A DNA stretch of 64,000 nt from Mangifera indica (lineage: Eukaryota; Streptophyta; Magnoliopsida; Sapindales; Anacardiaceae): the NCBI RefSeq assembly GCF_011075055.1, contig NC_058147.1:5022001-5086000 (forward strand), in the 5' to 3' direction. The position numbers and the translations under genes were made by a program. Within the stretch, counting starts at the first letter, position 1. Each line of letters starts with the position of its first letter. Under the pieces are notes generated by a model. The model did not search any database. It had not been told where the DNA came from and saw only the letters and a program-made list of their open reading frames with translations. Positions 1 through 9,479 of this stretch are shown here, in pieces.

Positions 1-357
1 TTGAAATGCTTTGCTCTCAGGAATAGGGCCCTTCAACTGATTGTAGGATACGTCAACATACAATAGACCCCTCATTTCCTCAAAACTTTTCGGAATGGAA
101 CCAGTAAGAGAATTGTGGGAGAGATTTAGCTGCTCTAGGCTCTCCAAATGGCTCATTTGTGATGGTATCTCTCCTCCAAGAGAATTATGACTCAAATCTA
201 ACTGAGACAAGTGAAATAACTTCTCAAACTGAATTGGAATTTCTTTGCTCAATTTGTTGTTGCTCAAATTCAGGTAGTGCAACTTAACCAAGTTTCCTAG
301 ATCTTTCGGTATTGCCTCGCTTAATTTGTTTGAGGACAGGTCCAAAGACTCAAGATT
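1..357 (-). pseudogene. LRR receptor kinase fragment R0 (MIK2-like), runs off the left edge
   Basis: Read on the minus strand, this stretch encodes the last LRRs and the LRR cap of the same receptor family found five more times in the window (motifs such as [40 protein letters not shown]). The transmembrane and kinase parts would lie left of base 1 and cannot be seen. The upstream LRRs are missing: homology stops at about 357 inside the '[12 protein letters not shown]' repeat and the next bases are Copia gag sequence. So the copy was broken by recombination with a Copia element, with a few bases of microhomology (TAGGAC) at the join. No stop is visible within the fragment. Confidence 0.85.
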
Positions 358-3169
358 ACCTAGGACGAATGATGCAAAGTTGCAACACTTGAAAAACAAG
401 CTCTTGTCGATCTCTCACTAAGACATGACAGTAAGCGAACATTTCTCTAAAGTTAAAACTCTTTGTGATGAACTTTCCAAATAAGACCCTTAGAATGAGA
501 TCACTGAGACAAGAAAGATAAGAATTATTGTTCCTGGGTTGAGGCTGAAATATAATGCAATAGTTACAACCACCCGTGGATGGGCAAAGGAGCCAATGTT
601 ATAGGAGTTAGATAATATACTGACCAATCAAGAAACTTTAGATAAACAATTGTCTTAGGTCTTAGTGAAAGATAAAAAGAGTGCTCTCTTCAGTAATAAA
701 ATAGGGTACAAAAATAAAAGAATAAAAGGTCAAAGAGATCGACAAAAACAACTAGATGGAAGAAGCTCTCAACTCAAAAAATTGAACGAAGATAAAAACA
801 GTCAAAGGTGCAACGATGTATGCTATGATTGTGACAAGAAAGGTTATTTTGCCAGAGATTGCCGATACAGAAGAATAGAAGGAAATGTAACAACGTCGAC
901 CTTGAAGGAGAATCATAGTGAAGAAGAATAAGATTTTTAAGCATCCTATGCAGCTGAAAATCTAGAAAAGCTTGCAATCTCCTATATCATTGAGTCGGAT
1001 GATGATGCAATGGCCCTTATCTCTGTGAGAGATGAAATCAATTATAATGATGATTGGATAGTAGACTCAAGCTGTTCGAATCATATGACTGGGGATAAAG
1101 ACAAGTTTTCAAGCATGTATGAATATAAAGGAAGGAGAATGATTGTCACTGCGAACAACTTAAGATTGCTTGTTACCCATTTAGACCAAATAGTGATAAC
1201 ATCTCGGTTTGGTTCATAGCAAGTCTAAGTTATAGATGTCTTCCATGTGAAAGGAATAAAGAAGAACTTATTGTCAGTATCACAACTCACAACTCCAGAC
1301 AACTATGTCGTGTTTGACCTGAGTGATGTTAAGTTGTATCATAGTTTAAAGCCTATAGGTAAACCAATCATGGAGGGACATTAGTTAGAGTTTATGTAAT
1401 GTCAGCGCAAACAACATATGTAGACAAGACAAGGAAAAGTAAGACACCAAATTTATGGCATGCAAGGCTTAAACACATGAGTTACCACAAATTAAAAGTG
1501 ATGATGAAGAAAGGCATGCTCAAGGGTCTCCCACAGTTAGACGTAAAAGAAGACTTAGTGTGTGTTGGGTGCTAATACAAGAAGGTTGATTGGCTCTCAC
1601 ATGAGGAGTCAACATACAAGAGTAAGACACCTCTTGAAATGATCCACTTAGATGTGTTTGGACCAGTAAAGTAAGCATTTATCAGTGGATTCATATACAT
1701 GATAAGCTTCATAGATGACTTCTCCAGGTATGTCTAGGTTTACTTTATGAAAGAAAAAGTAAAGACCCTTTCCAAGTTCAAGGAATTTAAAGAGAAGGTT
1801 GGAAAAAAATAGGGAAAAAGGTACAATGTTTACGTACAGACAACAAGGGTGAATATACATCACATGAGTTTACAAAATACTTACAAGAGAGAAGGATACG
1901 TAGACAATTCTCCTGTCCAAGCACGCTGCAGCAAAATGGAGTTGCTGAAAGAAAGAATTGGCGCTTGGCCAAGATTTGAAGGAGCATGTTGCATGCAAAG
2001 AACATCCCACCTGGCTGAATGTACGAAGACAACAATACATGTGATTAATAGGTTACCACAAGCAAGGCTTGACTTTAAGTCATCTTTTGAGAAGTTGTGG
2101 ACTCTCAAGCCCACGGTATGCCATTTCAGAAAATCTGGATGCGTTTGCTATGTGTTTGTGTCTGATCATTAATGAAACAAGTTTGATAAAAAGGCTATTA
2201 GTTGCATTTTTGTGGGTTGTGATGATCAGAATAAAGGTTGGAAGTGTTGTGATCCAATAACGGGACGGTGTTACATATCAAGAAACATGGTGTTTGATGA
2301 GATATCCTCATGGTGGTCACCATAGGTTGATTTACTATTAGACTCCAAAGAGATTTAACAAAAGCTTCAAGAGAAGGTTAAAGAAAATGATAAGCTTGAC
2401 AACGAGCAGCCAAGTAAAGAAGGAAGGATTGACAAGCAAACAATAGTTGAACGCCAAGAGGATAGAGTTGAGTCTTCTGAAAAATAAAAAAGTCCACAAT
2501 AGACTTGAGTACCTCCTAGAGTGATGGAAGAACTTGAATCGAGTCAATTAGAAGAGTAGGAAGAGCAAGTACCTCAACTTAGAAGGTCTACAAGGATACA
2601 TAAACCAAATCCCAAATATGTGAATGCAACATTAACAGAAGATCTCAATATTGTAGACAGCTCAATATGACCACATACGAGATTGATGATACATGAGAGT
2701 AGGCGGTGAGGGGGAGTGCTAAAGAGAGCACTGCCTCTCTCTTTCTCTCCAGAAGTTTCTCCACAAGGCACCGCCTCCATGTTGCAAGTTGCTGCCACCT
2801 TCCAAATTATCTACAATTTGCAATGCAAGTCTGCTGCCATTCTAGAGTAAAGAAAGGTTAATGCCAGTTCTGCTAACTGAATTCATATAAATAGACTTGT
2901 TGGCCAGCCAATTGTGAGTGAAAAGAAGAAGCAGTGAGAATGCTGCAGAGGAAAAAGAAATTTAGAGGCAGTGAGTGTAGAAAGTTAAGAAGTGAGCGCT
3001 GTGAGTGTTTGCTTACGTGTGAGTGCTGTGATCTGCAAAAATAAAGAGTGTGCCGTATGTGTAGTAAGTGTGAGTGTGAGTGTATTAAGTGTGTGTGTGG
3101 GTTTTGTATAAAGTTTGTAATTATTAAGTAATAAAGTTATTATTTTAGTAGCACCACTCTTGTTCAACA
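358..3169 (+). mobile_element. Ty1/Copia retrotransposon C1, 5'-truncated, lacks RT and RNase H
   Basis: Translation in shifting frames gives the Copia order: partial gag; zinc knuckle near 830-870 (CYDCDKKGYFARDC, with Tyr in place of the zinc-binding His); protease near 1055-1090 (DSSCSNHMTG, where DSGCSNHMTG is usual); and the integrase GAG-pre-integrase and catalytic core ([39 protein letters not shown]). The integrase C-terminal tail ends with RRSTRIHKPNPKY near 2620. Normally about 1.5 kb of reverse transcriptase and RNase H would follow. Here about 100 bp later comes a purine tract and the 3' LTR. Many in-frame stops sit where Trp or Gln is expected. The element is dead. The left end is lost at the junction with R0. 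Confidence 0.9.
2717..3169 (+). repeat. 3' LTR of Copia C1
   Basis: Starts TGCTAAAG right after the polypurine tract GGGGGAG and ends GTTCAACA, i.e. 5'-TG...CA-3'. It is about 453 bp and matches the LTRs at 9028 and 26839. The next five bases, TCACC (3170-3174), match the five bases before the 5' LTR at 26839, so they are the target-site duplication. It contains a GTGAGTGT-rich segment and an AATAAAG polyadenylation-like signal near its end. Confidence 0.88.
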
Positions 3170-3262
3170 TCACCACATGGTCGGTGCTCTGTTTCTCCAA
3201 TTCCATCTCCGCGGAGAACCAATGCTCTTGTGAGTCCCATATCCACATTTTTCAGTTCTAAA
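3170..3262 (+). pseudogene. Tail of RS-domain protein gene downstream of Copia insertion (copy S1)
   Basis: Directly after the LTR comes the 3' end of the RS-domain gene seen uninterrupted on the minus strand near 44,400-44,490: CACCACATGGTCGGTGCTC and the following last-exon sequence. Only the part downstream of the Copia insertion remains here, so it cannot encode the protein. Confidence 0.75.
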
Positions 3263-4743
3263 TTGCGTCATGAACTTTGTGGCTGAACTGTTTATGTTGG
3301 TATGTTTACTTTGTTGGAAGCATAGAGCAGCCTACGATGTGATAGACATTTCTTTCGCTTGATGGGTTGTTTGTATCTGTTTCCACAAGGAAGAACGCAT
3401 ATTTGCAATGTGTTTTTCATGAGTGTAATGCTGAATGCGTGATTTTATGGTAATTTATGCTAAACTGACATATCATGTAGAAGAAAAGTTTGAAGCTAGA
3501 CACACTTTATTGAAACTGGTGTCTTGTTTACTAGCTTTGACATAAGTTTCTGTGCTTTCATTTTGTACCTTGTATGCTAATTTTTATCCGCTTGGTGTGC
3601 TTTCTTTGTTGATGCCCTGATTGGTAAGAATCATTAGAACTTATTATAATAAGATTTATAGAAGAGAGGATATTAACTTGTCCATTTTATTTTTCACGCT
3701 TTCTGATTTTTGATAGGTTGGATAACTATTTCCCACCCAAGATTTGTTGAAAATTCAGTTCTCCCATCTATCAGTCAGTCTTACTATTTAATCTTAACAG
3801 TAAAAGGGTAGAAAAGTAGTTTAAAAGAACAGAAAAAATCATGTATTGAGAAAACAATTTTTGCTCAAAAAAGTTTGATCATCAGCTATAGAAGAATTTG
3901 AGTGGTAGATTGATTATCAATTCAAGCATCTATCGTCAAGTAGCTTTCTTCCAAGTCAGCGTGATCTAAGCTGTGTGCCCCCTTTAGTACGTCCTTAGAC
4001 TAATCAAGTCTTCCATTGCAACTTCCAAGTTCCAATTCCAAATTCCAGCACACTTGGAAACGTTGGACTGCAGTTTTCCAAATAAAATTCAACAAATTAC
4101 GCCTGCGAATGAGAAGAGAGGTCGGAGTCAGACTGAGAAAAATAAAGGGATCTAGTCTGATGGTGACTAGTCTACGAACGTGGGAGGAGATTGAGTCGAG
4201 AAGAGAGGAGAGAGTGAGAGAGAGTCGATTGAGAAGAAAGGTGAGAGTGAGAGGAGTTGACTGAGGGGAGAGGCGAGATTTGGTTAAATGGTGGTGACTG
4301 GTGAGTCTGGTAAGACTGAGAGAGAGATTCAAGAGAAGAGATCTGTTTTCTTTAATTGGTGGTGACTGGTGAGTCTTATAATATAGGTAAGGCCAAATGA
4401 CTATGTCCCACCCAAGGTTAGATGTTTTCTCAAATGTCCCCCCTTTAACTATGGAAACACCAAACACCCACCCATGACAGGTTAAATTAACGGAGATAAG
4501 GGTAAAATTGTTATTTTCTCTATAACATCTATAATATATAATAAAGATGTTGCATGAATGTGCTATGTGGGTTGGACTGTCTATGCTATATTAATTTGTA
4601 TTAAAGAGGCTCTATGGTTACTGTTTTTATTTCAGTTTTTAGTATTGAATCTTCAATCAAAGACCAGCTTATGCATATGTAATGATTTTAAGCTACTGCA
4701 AAGAATTCCACATATATGGCCCCAGAGAAAGAAATTAGAGCCA
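3263..4743. other. Duplicated flank between RS-gene tail and receptor kinase R1
   Basis: Non-coding sequence repeated at 9575-12,246, 31,356-33,566 and, inverted, at 43,044-44,390. It holds a GA-rich (CT-rich on the minus strand) block at about 4,110-4,370 that looks like a transcribed leader or simple-sequence degenerate region. Two stretches (about 3,718-3,800 and 4,390-4,530) begin ACTATNTCCCACCCAAG, the terminal motif of the Mutator-type MITE at 50,888. Relative to the other copies, about 0.4 kb is replaced at 4,385-4,535 and a 0.7-1 kb repeat is absent after 4,692. No gene is seen. Confidence 0.6.
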
Positions 4744-4895
4744 TTGAACCAAAGGCCAAAGTTTTCTATCAAGATTTGTCTTTAATATTAATTCCACAGT
4801 GGAAATTGGATAGAGTTCGCCAAACTTGACCAGGTTGCTGACTATAAATAGGAGGGGATTTGTCTATTAACAGCACAACATAAAAAGAAACAAAC
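4744..4895 (+). promoter_or_regulatory. Promoter region of receptor kinase R1
   Basis: Three elements shared with the other copies lie here. A degenerate form of the double W-box (TTGAACCAAAGGCCAA, 4744-4759) is followed by the palindrome TTCCACAGTGGAA (4792-4804) and a TATA box CTATAAATA (4842-4850). The TATA box lies about 46 bp before the start codon, implying a very short leader. W-boxes (TTGACC/T) bind WRKY factors; in this copy both halves carry a change. Confidence 0.6.
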
Positions 4896-7800
4896 ATGGG
4901 CAAATTAAGCTCTAAAAAACTACTTACCACTCTCTTCCTTGTCCAGTTCTTGTGTGTTGTTGCTTCTACCTCTTCTACTGAGGAGGCAAATGCTCTCCTA
5001 AAATGGAAAGCTAGCTTTACAAACCAAACACAATCTCGGTTAACTTCTTGGACTCTGCTTTCTCCTATTGCCGCCAACTCTAAGCCACTCACAACCCCAT
5101 GTTCTTGGCTTGGAATTTCATGCAATTTAGCTAGAAGTGTCATCAAAATAAATCTTACTAGTTTCGGTTTAAATGGTACGTTGTATGAGTTTTCAGCGTC
5201 CTCTTTCCCTCATCTTAAATATGTTGATCTTGCAGTAAATTCACTCTCTGGTGTTATTCCATCTCAGATTGGTAACCTGTCAAAGCTTATTTATCTTGAT
5301 CTATCCTTTAATCAATTCTCTGGAAGAATCCCATCTGAAATTGGTCTCCTAACAAATCTTCAGATCCTGCACCTTGATGAAAACCAATTGAATGGCACAA
5401 TTCCATCTGAAATTGGTCAGTGTCGATCTCTCAATGAGCTTGCCTTGTATAGCAACAATCTAGAAGGTCAAATTCCTACTTCTCTTGGTAATCTGAACAA
5501 CCTAGTAAGGTTATATCTATCCAATAATTCGCTTTCAGGTTTCATTCCTATAGAAATGGGAAATCTAACCAATTTGGTGGAACTTTACATCGATACCAAC
5601 CGTCTTACAGGCCTCATTCCTTCCAGTTTTGGAAATTTTACAAAGCTTATTATGTTGCATGCCTTTCACAATCAACTTTTTGGTCTCATTCCTGAAGAAT
5701 TAGGAAATTTGATGTGTCTTGCACATCTAAGCCTTCACACTAACAATCTTTCTGGCTCTATTCCAGCATCACTGGGTGGGCTAACAAACCTCATCTTACT
5801 TCATCTCTATGAAAATAAGCTTTCTGGTCCCATTCCTAAAGACCTTGGAAACTTGAAATCTCTCACAGATCTACGGTTGAGTGTAAACCAATTAAATGAC
5901 TCACTTCCTAGTTCTTTTGGCAATCTAATTAATTTAGAAATATTATATCTTTGCCAAAACCAACTTTCTGGATCCATTCCTCAAGAAATAGGAAGTCTCA
6001 TGAAATTGTCAGTATTACAACTAGATACAAACCAGTTTATTGGTCCTCTGCCCAACATTTGCCAAGGTGGTTCACTCACAAACTTCTCTGCAAGCAACAA
6101 TAATTTCACAGGTAACATCCCCAAGGGCTTGAAAACATGTACAAGCTTGGTAACAGTCCATCTTGAAGTCAACCAACTCACCGGAAATTTAACTGCAGAG
6201 TTTGGTATCTATCCAAACCTAAGCTTCATAGACATGAGCCATAACAAATTCCATGGTGAAATATCATCTAAATGGGGAAGTTGTCCAAATTTAACTACCC
6301 TACGTGCGGCGAGGAACAATATCACTGGAACCATACCACCAGAGATTGGAAATGCAGCTCAGCTACATTCACTTGATCTTTCTTCCAACAATTTAGTTGG
6401 GAAGATTCCAAAGACATTGGGAAAGTTGACTACTCTTATTAAGGTCAACCTCAGTGACAATCAACTTTCCGGTGTCATACCTTCAGAAATTGGGCTATTG
6501 ACTAATCTTGAGTCTTTGGACCTGTCCTCAAACAAATTAAGCCAGGCAATACCAAAAGATCTAGGAAACTTGGTCAAGCTGCACTATCTGAATTTGAGCA
6601 ACAACAAATTTAGGCAAGAAATTCCAGCTCAGTTCGAGAAGTTATTTCACTTGTCTCAGTTAGATTTGAGTCATAATTCTCTCAGAGGAGAGATACCATC
6701 ACAAATGAGCCATTTGGAGAGCCTAGAGCAGCTAAATCTCTCCCACAATTCTCTTACTGGTTCCATTCCGAACAGTTTTGAGGAAATGAGGGGCCTGTTG
6801 TATGGTGACGTATCCTACAATCAGTTGAAGGGCCCTATTCCTGAGAGCAAAGCATTTCAAGATGCTGATATGTTACAAGGGAACAAGGGATTGTGCGGTA
6901 ATGTTCAGGGATTCCCACCATGCACATCTCCTGTCACTTGTAAACATAGAAATGGAAAGGTCAAAAAATTGGTGTTTTCAATTATATTCCCTCTTTTGGG
7001 AGTTCTTTTGCTTGCACTCGTGGTTTACTTAATTTTTCAGAAAAGAAGGAAAAACAAATCAGCTGAACGAAGCAGTGAGGATGATGGCGAGCTTTTCTTG
7101 GTGCCAACTATTGATGGAAGAATTCTGTACAAAGAAATCATGGATTCAACCAAAGCTTTTGATGCTAGGTACTGTATTGGGAAAGGAGGATACAGTAGCG
7201 TTTATAAGGCCATGTTGCCATCAAGTAGCATAGTAGCTGTTAAAAAATTCCACCCGTTACCAAATGTTGAAATAACACATCAAAAGGAGTTTTTGAATGA
7301 GATCAAGACTTTAACGGAGATACGACACCGAAACATTGTGAAGTTGTATGGCTTTTGTTCAAACCGGCAACACTCTTTTTTAGTTTATGAGTACCTTGAA
7401 AGGGGTAGTTTGGCCACAATCTTGAGCAAAGAAGAAACAGCTAAAGAATTGAATTGGTTCAAGAGGGTGAATATCGTCAGGGATGTGGCTCATGCGCTGT
7501 CTTACATGCATCATAATTGCTCTATTCCGATTGTTCATCGAGACATATCAAGCAACAACATTTTGCTTGACGAGGACTATGTGGCTCATGTTTCAGATTT
7601 TGGCACTGCTAAGCTGTTGAAGAAAGACTCATCCAATTGGACCGAACTTGCTGGCACATATGGATACATTGCACCAGGTATTATAGCTCATCCTAAATTG
7701 CGTGCCTAATTTTAATAAATGACATAATGTTTGTATAATGACAATTTAGATTGTATTTTTTTTAGAGCTGGCTTATACAATGGAAGTTACAGAAAAATGT

Positions 7801-8061
7801 GATGTGTATAGCTTTGGAGTGATAGCAATGGAAGTGATTAAAGGAAAGCATCCAGACGATATAATCTCTTCTCTATTGTCCCATTTAACAAGTGAGAGCA
7901 TGCTAGTGAAAGATATTCTGGACCAACGACTTCCACTTCCTCCTCCTGAAGTTGAGGAACAAGTGATGACCATTGTAAAGCTAGCAACTGCTTGCTTACA
8001 TGCCGATCCACGATCTAGGCCATCCATGCACATGATTTCCCAGATGTTAGATAAGTTCTAG
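4896..8061 (+). CDS. Intact LRR receptor-like kinase R1 (MIK2-like), two exons, 1,025 aa
   Basis: Exon 1 is 4896-7677 and exon 2 is 7766-8061. The GT-AG intron splits the GAG codon of the kinase APE motif, the same place in all copies. Features in order: signal peptide (about 1-26), LRR N-cap with a Cys pair around CSWLGISC, about 22 plant-type LRRs to about residue 655, a Cys-containing C-cap (GLCGN), a membrane helix about 692-714, and a Ser/Thr kinase about 755-1020. Kinase motifs are complete: glycine loop [15 protein letters not shown] (Lys about 783), HRD (881-883), DFG (901-903) and GTYGYIAPE. It is an RD kinase. The family includes Arabidopsis MIK2 (At4g08850), a plasma-membrane receptor for immune peptides; the ligand here is unknown. 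Reading past the intron would add only nine residues before a stop. Confidence in family is high, in specific function low. Confidence 0.93.
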
Positions 8062-8307
8062 AGCCCTTTACACTATTAAATCCGGACAAATAAATTGTAT
8101 TGTAAAAGGTTAGGATCAAGTATTATAATGTAATCTAAACTGAAATCTTAATTTTATGAAATAAAAAATAAATAAATAATTAAATTGAAATTTTAATTCT
8201 ATGAAATAAAAAAACAATAAATAATTAAACTAGAATCTTAACCGTATAAAATAAAAAAATAATAAATAATACATCAAAATCAGACTTAATAAAAAATAAA
8301 ATTTGTA
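8062..8307 (+). repeat. R1 3' flank with three 45-bp tandem repeats
   Basis: After the stop comes a short segment conserved after R3 and R4. Then three direct units of exactly 45 bp follow (8137-8181, 8182-8226, 8227-8271), each with the pattern AAACTGAAATCTTAATTTTATG followed by an A-rich run (the first unit; others differ by a few bases). The same array follows R3 at 19874 and R4 at 37199. At 8307/8308 the flank is abruptly joined to Copia integrase sequence. Confidence 0.8.
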
Positions 8308-9479
8308 AGAGCATGTTGCATGCAAAGAACATCCCACCTGACTGAATGTATGAAGACAACAATACATGTGATTAATAAGTTACCACAAGCAAGGCTTGAC
8401 TTTAAGTCATCTTTGAGAAGTTGTGGACTCTCAAGCCCACAGTATGCCATTTCAAAATATTTGGATGTGTTTGCTATGTGTTCGTGTCTGATCATGAATG
8501 AAGCAAGTTTGATAAAAAGGCTATTAGTTGCATTTTTGTGGTTTGTGATGATCAGAGGAAAGTTTGGAAGTGTTGTGATCCAACAATGGGATGGTGTTAC
8601 ATATCAAGGAATGTGGTGTTTGATGAGACATCCTCATGGTGGTCACCACAGGTAGATTTACTATCAAACTTAAAGAGATTTAAGAAAAGCTTCAAGGGAA
8701 GGTTAAAGAAAATGAAAAGCATGACAACGAACAGCCAAGTAAAGAAGGAAGGATTGAAGAGCAACCAATAGTTGAACGCCAAGAGGGTAGAGTTGAGTTT
8801 GTGAAAAATCAGAAAGTCCACGATAGACTTGAGTACCTCCTAGAGTGATGGAATAACTTGAATCGAGTCAATTAGAAGAGTAGGAGGAGCAAGTAGGTCT
8901 ACAAGGATACGCAAACCAAATCCCAAATATGTGAATGCAACATTAACAAAAGATCTCAATATTGTAGATAGCTTGACATGACCGCATTCGAGATCAATGA
9001 TACATGAGAGTAGGCAGTGAGGGGGAGTGTTAAAGAGAGCACTGCCTCTCTCTTTCTTTCCATAAGTTTCTCCACAAAGCACCACCTCCATGTTGCAAGT
9101 TGCTGCCACCTTCCAAATTATCTAGAATTTGCAATGCAAGTCTGCCGCCATTCTAGAAGAGTAAAGAAAGGTTAATGTCAGTTTTGCTAACTGAATTCAA
9201 CAAGTATAAATAAAATTGTTGGCCAGCCAATTGTGAGTGAAAAGAAGAAGCAGTGAGAATGCTGCAGAGGAAAAAGAAATTCAGAGGCAGTGAGTGTAGA
9301 AAGTTCAGAAGTGAGCGCTGTGAGTGTTGCTTACGTGTGAGTGCTGTGATGTGCAAAAATAAGTGTGCCGTATGTGTAGTAAGTGTGAGTGAAGTGTATT
9401 AAGTGTGTGGGTTTTGTATAAAGTTTGTAATTATAAAGTGATAAAGTTATTATTTTAGTAGCACCACTCTTGTTCAACA
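8308..9479 (+). mobile_element. Copia retrotransposon C2, strongly 5'-truncated
   Basis: Begins inside the integrase ('SMLHAKNIPP' region) and continues through the integrase C-terminal tail (KKAISCIFV, CCDPTMGWCYISRNVVF). It then reaches the same RT/RNase H-less junction, polypurine tract and 3' LTR (9028-9479, TG...CA) as C1, followed by the same TCACC (9480-9484) and RS-gene tail. It is therefore a duplicate of the C1/C3 insertion and not a separate event. Gag and protease are missing because of the rearrangement at 8308. Confidence 0.88.

Noticed and set aside
4000..4467. 155-codon minus-strand open frame conserved in position in four duplicated flanks
   Set aside because: The reading frame is not maintained: the four copies use different frames over the same CT-rich sequence and differ by indels that are not multiples of three. 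A pyrimidine-rich strand avoids stops by chance, so I treat it as non-coding.
4769..5146. Antisense open frames across the 5' ends of receptor-kinase genes (also near 12,367, 16,616, 42,578)
   Set aside because: They are antisense reflections of the conserved signal-peptide and LRR N-cap coding sequence.
8137..8271. Regular repeats considered as a CRISPR-like array
   Set aside because: Contiguous 45-bp tandem units without spacers in a plant nuclear genome.
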